From Pseudomonas putida W15Oct28 (GTDB taxonomy: Bacteria > Pseudomonadota > Gammaproteobacteria > Pseudomonadales > Pseudomonadaceae), in NCBI RefSeq assembly GCF_000708715.2, contig NZ_JENB01000024.1, positions 1 through 64,000 on the forward strand: a DNA stretch of 64,000 nucleotides, given 5' to 3'. The notes beneath the pieces are model-generated. The model did not search any database, had not been told where the DNA came from, and saw only the letters and a program-made list of their open reading frames with translations. Shown piece by piece: positions 8,311-16,904 of this stretch (position 1 is its first letter; every line of letters starts with the position of its first letter). The translations under genes and the position numbers were made by a program.

Positions 8311-8459
8311 TATGTGTCACCCGTCCGTTTCCACACATAGGGGTGACAGCTGCACACGGGGTGGAAAACCAGGCATGGTGCGAACCCGGTAGACCCGAAG
8401 GTCTCCCGCGTACAGCTGTCATAACGACACGCGCCATATGTCTTGCCAGGTTTCCACAC
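8311..8459 (-). promoter_or_regulatory. Palindrome-rich leader upstream of the DUF3077 gene
   Basis: Several overlapping inverted repeats lie within 150 bp. TGTCACCC (8315–8322) pairs with GGGTGACA (8341–8348). TGACAGCTG (8344–8352) pairs with CAGCTGTCA (8413–8421). A small hairpin AGACC-CGAA-GGTCT sits at 8391–8404. GTGGAAAACC (8361–8370) nearly pairs with GGTTTCCAC (8449–8457). The decamer GTTTCCACAC occurs at both ends. The first two pairings share bases and exclude each other, as in switching leaders. Regulatory function is inferred. Confidence 0.5.
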
Positions 8460-8618
8460 CCGATCACTGAACCGTCAGCGACAGGAAAAGCCTAGAGGGC
8501 GGGATGTGCAGGAACAATCAGACGCGTGTCGACAGGAGTTGTAGGGTATTTCGCAGAGAATGCAGTTACTAGTGCAGATGCGTAGGAAGAGTCTGGAGTT
8601 GTTGTAGGTCGCAAGGGT

Positions 8619-8648
8619 ATGTCTTGAGAATGCATCAGGGCTGACAGG
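8619..8648 (+). repeat. Dispersed direct repeat, copy 2 (island right flank)
   Basis: Second copy of the ATGTCTTGAGAATGCAT repeat, in the same orientation as copy 1. Its last bases (CAGGGCTGA, 8636–8644) also pair with TCAGCCCTG at 8963–8971, so it merges with the outer end of the neighbouring long inverted repeat. Confidence 0.8.
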
Positions 8649-8972
8649 TGCTCGCCACAACAGGTGCAGCGCCTATGAGATCGAGCGCCGCCCGCGCGGC
8701 GCATCGCCGGCAAGCCAGCTCCCACATCTGTTTCGGGCCAGTCTCTCCTGCGCCTTTGGCGCGCGCCCCCTGGGTGCATGGCTGGGGATCGATAAAAAGC
8801 AGCAGCGCAACCTTCGATATCGAAAGGAACAGACAAGGCGGGCAGCGGTGCCCCCACAGGACTGACTGGCCCGAAACAGATGTGGGAGCTGGCTTGCGGG
8901 CGATGCGCCGCGCGGGCGGCGCTCGATCTCATAGGCACTGCACCTGTTGTGGCGAGCCCCCTTCAGCCCTGA
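8636..8972. repeat. Long inverted repeat, ~93–108-bp arms, around class 3 REPs
   Basis: The arms at 8651–8743 and 8864–8956 match as inverted copies at 91 of 93 positions, with weaker pairing extending to 8636 and 8972. The core of each arm is the REP unit GGCAAGCCAGCTCCCACA. The arms carry extra conserved sequence (CGAGCGCCGCCCGCGCGGCG) not found in the other REPs of the window. The 120-bp centre encodes nothing recognisable. The element ends 16 bp from the ladS stop codon. Confidence 0.85.
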
Positions 8973-8987
8973 CCGAGTCCCATGCCT

Positions 8988-10976
8988 TCAAAGCGAGCGC
9001 CGCGCCTGCAGGATATTCGGGCTCATCTGCACCTGCGAAATCGCCATGTTCAAACTCAACTCGAACCGGCTCCCCAACCCGCGCGTCGACTCATGCGCCA
9101 ACCTGGCGCCCAGCAATTCCCCCATCTGCCGGCAGATCGACAAGCCAATCCCCAAGCCGCCATAGCGCCGGGTCATCGACCCGTCGACCTGGAAGAACCG
9201 CTGATACAGGGTCGACTGCTCCAGGTCATCGAAGCCGATACCGCTATCACTGACGGTGAAGGTCAAGGCCAGATCGCCCGGCCCCAACCGGCGGCCGCGC
9301 ACCTGGATCATCACCCCGCCCTGATGGGTGAACTTCAAACCGTTGTCCACCAGGCAACCCAGGCAGTGGGCCAGTTTCTCGCCGTCGCCCAGCAGCCCGT
9401 CTGGCAGGTCGGCCGGGATGTCCAGGCTCAGGTACAAGCCTTTGCGCAGGGCCTGCCCGGCATGGCCGGCGCGCAAGCCCTGCAGCATCGCGCGCAGGCT
9501 GAACGGCGCCGGCTGCGCACGCAGGCGGCCGGCCTGCAATTCAGACAGAGTGAGAATGGCGTCGACCATGTCCATCATGCCTTGGGCCGACCCCACCGCC
9601 GTATGGTGGTACTGGGCCATTTCGGCTTCCATCGGCAGGGTGTGCATCAGCTCCAGCGAGCCGATCACACCATTCATCGGGGTGCGCAGCTCATGGGTCA
9701 CGCTGGCCAGGAACTCGTCCTTCAGGCGGTTGCTCCTGGCCAGTTGCAGGTTCAACTGCTCCAGCGTGCGGCCGGTGTCGCGCAAGGTTTGTGCCTGCTG
9801 CTCGCGCAGGCTGTTGATGCGGTCGGCCAGCGCCAGCGACAGCAACGCCACCTCAAGCGCCGAACCCAGCTGGCTGGCATACATGGTGATGAACACGTTC
9901 GGCAGGTAGCCCAGCACCATCAGGGTGTTGACCAGCCCGCCGAGCAGGAAGGCCGTCCAGGCGATGATGAACCAGCGCGCCACGCGCAAGCCACGCCACC
10001 AGGCGTACAAGCCGGCGCTGAAGATGCTCACGGTGAACAACAACGCCAGCAGTGTGGCCATGCGCAGGGCAATGCCGTAGGGCATGCTCACCGCCAGCAC
10101 CATGACCAGCGCGCCACCCAGCATCAGTAGCTGCAGCAGCCGGTCGAAACCACGGCTGATGTTGCCCATTTGCAGGAAGTGCCGGGCGAACTGGCAACCA
10201 AACAGGCCCGCTGCACCGATGAACAGCGGCGTCGAGGCGTTGGCCCACCAAGGGCTGTCCGGCCAGAAGTAGGCCACGCCCGCACCGTTCACCGACACCT
10301 GGTATAGCCCGAACGAGGCGATATAGAAGATGTAGTAGAGGTAGCTGACGTCGCGCACGCTGAGGTAGATGAACAGGTTGTACACCAGCATCACCAGCAA
10401 CACGCCGTAGATGATCCCCAGCACATACAGGCGCGTGGGCTGATCTTCCATATAGGCTTCAGGGGACCACAGCGCCAGCGGCGCTTGCACCGACCCTTGG
10501 CTGTGCAGCCGCAGGTAGGCGGTGGTCACCTTTCCAGGGGGCAACTGCAGCTTGAACAGGTAGTTGTTCTGCCGGATCTGCCGGCTGTCGTAGGGCAAGG
10601 CATCGCCAGTGCGCTGCGCCAGGCGATATATGCCGCTGTCGTCAGGCAAGTACAGCTCGAGGTGGTCCAGCGGCGGGTAGGCCAGCTCCAGCAGCCACTG
10701 CCGTGGGGCAGCGCTGGGCGCAGCAACGGGGCGCAGCTCGACCTTGAGCCAGAACACCGAGGTGGAATAACCGGCGTTCAGCACGTCTTCATGGTGGGGG
10801 CGGAAGGCTTTGGCGAACCCGGGGGCACTGACCTGGGCGATGCTGGCACTGCCATCGAGGTCTTCGTAAACCTGCATGGCCTTGCCCAATGGAAGATGCC
10901 GGGTAGCGTCGTCGAAATCGACCGCTCCGGCGAGCACGGGCAGCAAGCCCAGAAGCACAATCAGCAAATAGCGCAT
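8988..10976 (-). CDS. ladS: LadS-like sensor histidine kinase lacking the receiver domain
   Basis: 662 residues: signal peptide (1–18), a periplasmic 7TMR-DISMED2 domain (about 25–165), seven membrane helices (about 180–385), then HisKA with H428 in THELRTPMNG and a HATPase ending in GLGIGLSICRQMG…GSRFELSL. Genomic position between aidB and thiD matches P. aeruginosa ladS, whose product promotes GacS signalling toward biofilm and type VI secretion. As I recall, that protein is about 795 residues and ends in a receiver. Here the protein stops 18 residues after the ATPase domain, beside a long inverted repeat. ladS identity is from domains plus synteny; the truncation scenario is inference. Confidence 0.8.
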   Translation of the reverse strand: MRYLLIVLLGLLPVLAGAVDFDDATRHLPLGKAMQVYEDLDGSASIAQVSAPGFAKAFRPHHEDVLNAGYSTSVFWLKVELRPVAAPSAAPRQWLLELAYPPLDHLELYLPDDSGIYRLAQRTGDALPYDSRQIRQNNYLFKLQLPPGKVTTAYLRLHSQGSVQAPLALWSPEAYMEDQPTRLYVLGIIYGVLLVMLVYNLFIYLSVRDVSYLYYIFYIASFGLYQVSVNGAGVAYFWPDSPWWANASTPLFIGAAGLFGCQFARHFLQMGNISRGFDRLLQLLMLGGALVMVLAVSMPYGIALRMATLLALLFTVSIFSAGLYAWWRGLRVARWFIIAWTAFLLGGLVNTLMVLGYLPNVFITMYASQLGSALEVALLSLALADRINSLREQQAQTLRDTGRTLEQLNLQLARSNRLKDEFLASVTHELRTPMNGVIGSLELMHTLPMEAEMAQYHHTAVGSAQGMMDMVDAILTLSELQAGRLRAQPAPFSLRAMLQGLRAGHAGQALRKGLYLSLDIPADLPDGLLGDGEKLAHCLGCLVDNGLKFTHQGGVMIQVRGRRLGPGDLALTFTVSDSGIGFDDLEQSTLYQRFFQVDGSMTRRYGGLGIGLSICRQMGELLGARLAHESTRGLGSRFELSLNMAISQVQMSPNILQARRSL

Positions 10977-11168
10977 ACAGCCCCAGCATGGCCTGTCCGG
11001 TCGCGTCGCGGTAGCCTCCCATCCGTTTGAGACGACGTGATCCTGCAGAACCCGTTTGTCGAGTTATCCGAGCACTCTAGCATAGCTTCGCAACCTGGCA
11101 ATCGGCCATATCAAAAACCAAAGAAAAGGCTCTAAATCAATACTTTCAGAATGTCAGCCAATTAAAAT

Positions 11169-11184
11169 CTGACCGATCGATCAG
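11169..11184. promoter_or_regulatory. Palindromic operator-like site upstream of thiD
   Basis: CTGACCGATCGATCAG matches its own reverse complement at 14 of 16 positions. Size and CGATCG centre resemble TetR-family operators. It lies about 58 bp before the thiD start in the divergent ladS–thiD gap. No TetR gene is present nearby in this window. Confidence 0.35.
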
Positions 11185-11241
11185 TAAAACTCGTTTGTCG
11201 GACGATCCGCCCAAACAGGTTTGGTGGTAAGCTCGCCGACC

Positions 11242-12039
11242 ATGAATACCTACAGCTCCCGCCCCGTTGTCCTCTGTCTCTCCGGCCACGACCCCAGTGG
11301 CGGCGCCGGCCTGCAGGCAGATATCGAAGCCCTGATCGCCCAAGGCTGTCACGCTGCACCCGCAGTGACCGCCCTGACCGTGCAGGATACCGTCAACGTT
11401 TCCGACTTCCGCGTGCTCGACCGCGAGTGGGTACTGGCCCAGGCCAATGCCGTGCTGGCCGACTCCACGGTGGCCGCCGTCAAGCTGGGCATGCTCGGTT
11501 CGATCGAGATGGTCGACACCGTCGCCGAACTGCTGGCCGCCCACCCGCACCTGCCGCTGGTCTGCGACCCGGTACTGCGTGCTGGCGGCGGCGGCCGCCT
11601 GGGCAAGGACGAAGTGGGCTACGCCGTGCGCGAGCGCCTGCTGCCGCTGGCGACCATCGCCACGCCGAACCTGCCCGAAGCCCGCATCCTCGCCGAACTG
11701 CCCGAAGGCACCGCCGACGAATGTGCCGAAAAGCTGCTGCCGTACTGTAGACACCTGCTGATTACCGGCGGTCACGGCGACGAAGACGAAATTCACAACC
11801 CCCTGTACACCCAGGACGGCCAGCTCCACACCTGGACCTGCCAACGCCTGCCGGGCAGCTACCACGGCTCGGGCTGCACCCTGGCCAGCGCCCTGGCTGG
11901 CCGCCTGGCCCTCGGCGAGCAGCTGGAAAGCGCCGTGCGCAGCGCCCTGGACTACACCTGGCGCACCCTGCGTGACGCCGAGCAGCTGGGCAAGGGCCAG
12001 TTCGTGCCACGCCGCCTGCCCCTGGACTTCTGTTCCTGA
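11242..12039 (+). CDS. thiD: Hydroxymethylpyrimidine/phosphomethylpyrimidine kinase
   Basis: Phosphorylates HMP and HMP-P to HMP-PP for thiamine synthesis. The 265-residue ribokinase-fold protein begins [19 protein letters not shown] and shows the conserved [19 protein letters not shown] and [13 protein letters not shown] segments, the last being the anion-hole and catalytic region. Start is the ATG giving MNTYSSRP. thiE follows after 13 bp, so the two are an operon. No TPP riboswitch is visible upstream. Confidence 0.95.
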   Translation: MNTYSSRPVVLCLSGHDPSGGAGLQADIEALIAQGCHAAPAVTALTVQDTVNVSDFRVLDREWVLAQANAVLADSTVAAVKLGMLGSIEMVDTVAELLAAHPHLPLVCDPVLRAGGGGRLGKDEVGYAVRERLLPLATIATPNLPEARILAELPEGTADECAEKLLPYCRHLLITGGHGDEDEIHNPLYTQDGQLHTWTCQRLPGSYHGSGCTLASALAGRLALGEQLESAVRSALDYTWRTLRDAEQLGKGQFVPRRLPLDFCS

Positions 12040-12052
12040 TACGAGGCCTTCA

Positions 12053-12676
12053 ATGAAGCTACGCGGTCTGTATGCAATCACCGACAGCCAGCTGCTCGCC
12101 GGCCGGTTCCTGTCCCATGTCGAGGCGGCACTGGAAGGCGGCGTGTGCCTGCTGCAGTACCGCGACAAAAGTGACGACGCGGCGCGCCGCCTGCGTGAAG
12201 CCGAAGGGCTGATGAAGCTCTGCGAGCGCTATGGCACCCAGCTGCTCATCAACGACGACGCCGAACTGGCCGCACGCCTGGGCGTCGGCGTACACCTGGG
12301 CCAGACCGACGGCCCGCTGACCCCGGCCCGCGCCCTGCTCGGCCGCCGGGCGATCATCGGCTCCACCTGCCACGCCAGCCTCGACCTGGCCGCCCAGGCC
12401 GCCAGCGAAGGCGCCAGCTACGTGGCCTTCGGCCGCTTCTTCAATTCAGTTACCAAGCCGGGCGCGCCCGCCGCCAACGTCGAACTGCTGGAGCAGGCGC
12501 GTGCCCAGGTGAAACTGCCGATTGCCGTGATCGGCGGCATCACCCTCGACAACGCCGCCCCGCTGGTCGCCCACGGCGCCGACCTGCTGGCGGTGATCCA
12601 TGGCCTGTTCGGTGCCGACAGCGCGCAGGAAGTTACCCGCCGCGCCCGCGCCTTCAATGCCTTGTTCGCATCCTGA
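12053..12676 (+). CDS. thiE: Thiamine-phosphate synthase
   Basis: Joins HMP-PP and thiazole phosphate to make thiamine phosphate. 207 residues of TIM-barrel type, beginning [13 protein letters not shown], with LLQYRDKSD (pyrophosphate-binding Arg/Lys), [35 protein letters not shown] and IAVIGGIT, all in family order. GAGGCC precedes the ATG. It sits between thiD and hemL on the same strand with short spacers (17 bp to hemL), so one transcript may serve thiamine and heme synthesis. Confidence 0.95.
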   Translation: MKLRGLYAITDSQLLAGRFLSHVEAALEGGVCLLQYRDKSDDAARRLREAEGLMKLCERYGTQLLINDDAELAARLGVGVHLGQTDGPLTPARALLGRRAIIGSTCHASLDLAAQAASEGASYVAFGRFFNSVTKPGAPAANVELLEQARAQVKLPIAVIGGITLDNAAPLVAHGADLLAVIHGLFGADSAQEVTRRARAFNALFAS

Positions 12677-12693
12677 TTTCGAGAGAACCTTTC

Positions 12694-13977
12694 ATGTCCC
12701 GTTCCGAAGACCTGTTCGCCAAAGCCCAGAAGCACATCCCCGGCGGCGTCAACTCGCCAGTGCGCGCGTTCAAAAGCGTGGGCGGCACGCCGCTGTTCTT
12801 CAAGCATGCCGAAGGCGCCTACGTCGTTGACGAAGACGACAAGCGCTATGTCGACTACGTCGGCTCCTGGGGCCCGATGATCCTGGGCCACGGCCACCCG
12901 GACGTACTGGATGCGGTACGCAAGCAACTGGAGCACGGCCTGTCCTACGGCGCGCCGACCGCCATGGAAACCGACATGGCCGACCTGGTCTGCTCGCTGG
13001 TGCCGTCCATGGAAATGGTGCGCATGGTCAGCTCGGGCACCGAAGCCACCATGAGTGCCATCCGCCTTGCCCGTGGCTACACCGGCCGTGACGCCATCAT
13101 CAAGTTCGAAGGCTGCTACCACGGCCACTCCGACAGCCTGCTGGTAAAAGCCGGCTCCGGCCTGCTGACCCAGGGCGTGCCAAGCTCGGCCGGCGTGCCG
13201 GCCGACTTCGCCAAGCACACCCTGACCCTGCCGTTCAACGACATCGCCGCGGTCGAGAAAACCCTGGCTGACGTCGGCCAGACCGTGGCCTGTATCATCG
13301 TCGAGCCTGTGGCCGGCAACATGAACTGCGTCCCCCCGGCGCCGGGCTTCCTTGAAGGCCTGCGCGAGCAGTGCGACAAACACGGCGTGGTGCTGATCTT
13401 CGACGAAGTGATGACCGGCTTCCGCGTCTCGCTGGGCGGCGCCCAGGGCCACTATGGCATCAAGCCGGACCTGTCCACCTTCGGCAAGATCGTCGGTGGC
13501 GGCATGCCGGTCGGCTGCTTCGGCGGCAAGCGCGAAATCATGGGCTGCATCGCCCCGCTCGGCCCGGTCTACCAGGCCGGTACCCTGTCGGGCAACCCGC
13601 TGGCCATGGCCGCCGGCCTGACCACCCTGAAGCTGATCAGCCGCCCGGGCTTCCACGCCGAGCTGACCGACTACACCAGCCGCATGCTTGATGGCCTGCA
13701 GCAACGTGCCGATGCCGCTGGCATACCGTTCGTCACCACCCAGGCCGGTGCCATGTTCGGCCTGTACTTCAGCGGCGCCGACGACATCGTCACCTTCGAA
13801 GACGTGATGAGCAGCGATGCCGAACGCTTCAAGCGCTTCTTCCATTTGATGCTGGACGGTGGCGTGTACCTGGCGCCGAGCGCGTTCGAGGCGGGCTTCA
13901 CCTCCATCGCCCATGGCGACAAGGAGCTGCAGATCACCCTGGATGCGGCTGAAAAGGCCTTTGCAGCCCTGAAATAA
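12694..13977 (+). CDS. hemL: Glutamate-1-semialdehyde 2,1-aminomutase
   Basis: PLP enzyme converting glutamate-1-semialdehyde to 5-aminolevulinate in tetrapyrrole synthesis. 427 residues, standard length. The signature [21 protein letters not shown] opens the protein. The aldimine lysine is K265 in [14 protein letters not shown], at the same number as the E. coli enzyme. [17 protein letters not shown] and [11 protein letters not shown] are also intact. It supplies precursor for the cobalamin genes at the right end of the window as well as heme. Confidence 0.97.
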   Translation: MSRSEDLFAKAQKHIPGGVNSPVRAFKSVGGTPLFFKHAEGAYVVDEDDKRYVDYVGSWGPMILGHGHPDVLDAVRKQLEHGLSYGAPTAMETDMADLVCSLVPSMEMVRMVSSGTEATMSAIRLARGYTGRDAIIKFEGCYHGHSDSLLVKAGSGLLTQGVPSSAGVPADFAKHTLTLPFNDIAAVEKTLADVGQTVACIIVEPVAGNMNCVPPAPGFLEGLREQCDKHGVVLIFDEVMTGFRVSLGGAQGHYGIKPDLSTFGKIVGGGMPVGCFGGKREIMGCIAPLGPVYQAGTLSGNPLAMAAGLTTLKLISRPGFHAELTDYTSRMLDGLQQRADAAGIPFVTTQAGAMFGLYFSGADDIVTFEDVMSSDAERFKRFFHLMLDGGVYLAPSAFEAGFTSIAHGDKELQITLDAAEKAFAALK

Positions 13978-13984
13978 GCAGCTG

Positions 13985-14116
13985 CTCCCCTTTGTGGGAG
14001 CGGCCTTGTGTCGCGATAGGGCCGCAAAGCGGCCCCGGCAATTGATGCATTCATGCTGAAGTTCTGGGGCTGCTCCGCAGCCCTATCGCGACACAAGGCC
14101 GCTCCCACAGGGGCCG
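13985..14116. repeat. REPIN, class 2
   Basis: Inverted GTGGGAGCGGCCTTGTGTCGCGATAGGGC units with an inner GGGGC…GCCCC pair. It lies after hemL and may act as its transcript end. Confidence 0.9.
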
Positions 14117-14263
14117 TTACAGGAAATAAATAACCCCGCACAATCAGCTGACTTCCCCAACCAAGCAGAAATTCGAGTAAAACTTTGTAAGGTTGGCGCT
14201 GCTTATCCCATAATGTGCCACCAGAGACATTGGCCGCAGCTTCGCAGAGGTAAGTCGATCCCC

Positions 14264-14809
14264 ATGAACCGCACCGGCCGCGCCCTGACCCTGGGCTGCC
14301 TGTTGCTTCTTCAGCCCCTGCTGGCCTTGGCGGAGGGCGGTAACTCGTTGCTGATTCCGGCGACGGGCCGCTGCACCTTGAATGTTCAGCCTGAAGACCT
14401 GGCAAACGCCCTCAAGGCCTGCGAGCAGACGGCTACCGCGGGGGATGCCCAGGCGCAATTCGAACTGGGCGAGTACTACTACACGCAAACGCCGAAAAAC
14501 CTCAACAAAGCCCTGGACTGGTTCCAGAAGGCTTCGCTGCAGGGCCAGGCCGACGCCCAGTACCGTCTGGGTGCAATGTTCTTCCATGGCGAAGGGGTCA
14601 AGGCCAACAACGTGCAGGCCTACATCCTGCTGAAGATGGCCGCGGTCAACGGTGCCGAAGATGCATTGGACATGGCCGACGAAGTGACCGAGCAAATGCC
14701 CCGCGACGAGCTGGAGCATGCCACCCAGGTGCTCGGCCAGATCTTCCGCAAATACCTGCTGGAACTGCAGAACGCCGAAGGGCGCACGCCGTTCTCGCCA
14801 CTCCCCTGA
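14264..14809 (+). CDS. Secreted Sel1/TPR-repeat protein
   Basis: 181 residues. A signal peptide covers about residues 1–24 (hydrophobic LTLGCLLLLQPLLALA, then EGG). At least two Sel1-like repeats follow: AQFELGEYYYTQTPKNLNKALDWFQKAS and AQYRLGAMFFHGEGVKANNVQAY. Sel1 repeats serve protein–protein contacts, here probably in the periplasm. Partner unknown. The start was taken at MNRTGRALTL because the signal peptide begins there. Convergent with the DUF1820 gene three bases away. Confidence 0.8.
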   Translation: MNRTGRALTLGCLLLLQPLLALAEGGNSLLIPATGRCTLNVQPEDLANALKACEQTATAGDAQAQFELGEYYYTQTPKNLNKALDWFQKASLQGQADAQYRLGAMFFHGEGVKANNVQAYILLKMAAVNGAEDALDMADEVTEQMPRDELEHATQVLGQIFRKYLLELQNAEGRTPFSPLP

Positions 14810-14812
14810 CGG

Positions 14813-15139
14813 TTACTTTTCCGGCATTGGCATCGGGAACGGCATCACATTGCCGCCACCCTTGGCTTCGCTGATCTTTGCCGTGCCCAGGCGCTCCACT
14901 TCGTCGATGCGCACGATCGAGTGCATCGGCACGAAACTGCGGATCACCCCCTCGAACTGGTTCTTGAGCTTCTCCTCGCTCGGGTCCACCACCAGTTGCG
15001 AGCGCTCGCCGAACACGAACTCCTCGATTTCCAGGAAGCCCCACAGGTCGCTCTGGTAGATCTGCTTGGCGTACATCTCGAAGACCTGCCCCTGGTTGAG
15101 GAAGATCACTTTATAGATGGCAGGTTCGCGTTTGCTCAT
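14813..15139 (-). CDS. DUF1820 family protein
   Basis: 108 residues, soluble, no signal peptide. Segments IYKVIFLNQGQVFEMYAK, LWGFLEIEEFVFGE and SFVPMHSIVRIDEVE match the conserved DUF1820 family of gammaproteobacteria. The C-terminus is Pro/Met-rich. No biochemical role is known to me. Start chosen at MSKREPAIYK; an in-frame ATG at 15181 adds residues unlike the family. Confidence 0.82.
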   Translation of the reverse strand: MSKREPAIYKVIFLNQGQVFEMYAKQIYQSDLWGFLEIEEFVFGERSQLVVDPSEEKLKNQFEGVIRSFVPMHSIVRIDEVERLGTAKISEAKGGGNVMPFPMPMPEK

Positions 15140-15218
15140 GTCGGGAGGGATAACACATGCGTAAGAAAAGGGGCGCATCATAGCAGACAGGTTTGCAGAT
15201 CTGTGTCGGCTGTACCGG

Positions 15219-15306
15219 CCTCATCGCCGGCAAGCCAGCTCCCACAGGTACTGTGCAAGCCTGAGGCCTGTGCAGTACCTGTGGGAGCTGGCTTGCCGGC
15301 GATAGG
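15219..15306. repeat. REPIN, class 3
   Basis: Inverted TCGCCGGCAAGCCAGCTCCC units with an inner GTACTG…CAGTAC pair. It occupies the short gap between the DUF1820 gene and phoH, where many pseudomonads carry miaB. Confidence 0.9.
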
Positions 15307-15414
15307 GCTGGAACAGGCCATACATACCGTTGAACGTTTCAGTGCTTTCGCCACTGGCATTCAAGGGTTATTCTTGAGTTCACACCCATTGCCGTCGAGC
15401 GGCTAAAAACGACC

Positions 15415-16413
15415 TTGAACGCACCCATAGAACCCCATCGTTTCCTCCTCGAGCCCTTCGAGGCCCACCGTTTCGCCAACCTGTGCGGGCAGTTCGACGA
15501 GCACTTGCGCCTGATCGAACAGCGCTTGGCCATCGAAATCCGCAACCGCGGCAATCAGTTCGAACTGATCGGCGAACCCAGGATCACCTCTGCGGCCGAA
15601 CAGTTGCTGCGCCGTCTCTACCGCGAGACCAAGGCCACCGACCTGTCGCCGGAAACCGTGCACCTGTACCTGCAGGAATCGGCTGTCGAGAACATCGACA
15701 ACCCGGCCGTCAACGAGGTCAGCGTGTCGCTGCGTACGCGCAAGGGCAACATCCGCCCGCGCGGGCTCAACCAGCAGCGCTACGTGAAGGAAATCCTGGC
15801 CAACGACATCAACTTCGGCGTCGGCCCGGCCGGTACCGGCAAGACCTACCTTGCCGTGGCCTGCGCGGTGGACGCGCTGGAGCGTGAACAGGTGCGCCGT
15901 ATCCTGCTGGTGCGCCCGGCGGTCGAGGCAGGCGAAAAGCTTGGCTTCCTGCCCGGTGACCTGGCACAGAAGATCGACCCGTACCTGCGCCCGCTGTACG
16001 ACGCCCTGTACGAAATGCTCGGCTTCGAACACGTGGCCAAGCTGATCGAACGCCAGGTGATCGAGATCGCCCCGCTGGCCTACATGCGTGGCCGCACCCT
16101 GAACAACAGCTTCATCATCCTCGACGAAAGCCAGAACACCACGCTGGAACAGATGAAAATGTTCCTCACCCGCATCGGCTTCGGCTCCACGGCGGTGATC
16201 ACCGGCGACATCACCCAGGTCGACCTGCCACGTGGCACCAAGTCGGGCCTGGCACATGTCATCGAGGTGCTGAAGGACGTTCCGGGCATCAGCTTTACCC
16301 ACTTCCAACCCAAAGATGTGGTTCGTCACCCACTGGTGCAGCGTATTGTCGAAGCCTACGACCGCTTCGAAGCCCGCCAGGCCAAGCCCGAGGCGCCCGG
16401 CAAAGATGCTTGA
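15415..16413 (+). CDS. ybeZ: PhoH-like ATPase (YbeZ)
   Basis: 332 residues. Walker A is GPAGTGKT at residues 137–144, and Walker B is FIILDESQN near residue 233. The N-terminal ~100 residues form the PhoH-associated RNA-binding-like region. YbeZ works with the RNase YbeY in rRNA processing and ribosome quality control, and ybeY follows with an overlap. The first codon is a TTG without a strong Shine-Dalgarno. I kept it because [16 protein letters not shown] reads naturally, but the start is less certain than the rest. Confidence 0.9.
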   Translation: MNAPIEPHRFLLEPFEAHRFANLCGQFDEHLRLIEQRLAIEIRNRGNQFELIGEPRITSAAEQLLRRLYRETKATDLSPETVHLYLQESAVENIDNPAVNEVSVSLRTRKGNIRPRGLNQQRYVKEILANDINFGVGPAGTGKTYLAVACAVDALEREQVRRILLVRPAVEAGEKLGFLPGDLAQKIDPYLRPLYDALYEMLGFEHVAKLIERQVIEIAPLAYMRGRTLNNSFIILDESQNTTLEQMKMFLTRIGFGSTAVITGDITQVDLPRGTKSGLAHVIEVLKDVPGISFTHFQPKDVVRHPLVQRIVEAYDRFEARQAKPEAPGKDA

Positions 16414-16879
16414 ACTTGATATCCAACGGGCCACGGATGCTGCCGCCCCGGACGACGCTGCCTTCCGCCGCTGGTGCGAACTGGCACTGCGCCAGCGCAG
16501 CGCCGACTCGGAAATGACCATTCGCCTGGTCGACGAAGCCGAAGGCCGTGAGCTGAACCACACCTACCGGCACAAAGACTACGCGACCAATGTGCTGTCG
16601 TTCCCGGCCGATGTGCCCGACGAACTGCTCGATATTCCGCTGCTGGGCGACCTGGTGATCTGTGTTGCGGTGGTCGAGCGCGAAGCGGCCGAACAAGGCA
16701 AGTCGCTCGAAGCCCACTGGGCGCACCTGGTCATCCACGGTTGCCTGCACCTGCTCGGCTACGACCACATCGATGATGAGGAAGCCGAGGAAATGGAAAG
16801 CCTGGAACGGGAATTGCTGGCAGAACTGGGTCACCCCGACCCGTATGCCGACGATGAAACCGACTCAATCACACACTGA
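16406..16879 (+). CDS. ybeY: Endoribonuclease YbeY
   Basis: Single-strand endoribonuclease needed for 16S rRNA 3'-end maturation and late 70S quality control. 157 residues. The zinc site [11 protein letters not shown] starts at H111. [19 protein letters not shown] is the other conserved segment. The ATG lies inside the end of ybeZ (8-bp overlap), indicating translational coupling. Order phoH–ybeY–corC–lnt is the conserved proteobacterial cluster. Confidence 0.95.
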   Translation: MLELDIQRATDAAAPDDAAFRRWCELALRQRSADSEMTIRLVDEAEGRELNHTYRHKDYATNVLSFPADVPDELLDIPLLGDLVICVAVVEREAAEQGKSLEAHWAHLVIHGCLHLLGYDHIDDEEAEEMESLERELLAELGHPDPYADDETDSITH

Positions 16880-16904
16880 AACACGAAGGATCACGAGAAC
16901 CGCC

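Noticed and set aside
8492-8938. 148-codon minus-strand frame and the 201-codon plus-strand frame at 8648–9253
   Set aside because: Both mostly translate the long inverted repeat, giving the same Arg/Ala-rich phrases twice; repeat artefacts.
10977-11241. TPP riboswitch before thiD
   Set aside because: No CTGAGA…ACCCTTTGAACCTGATC-like core is present.
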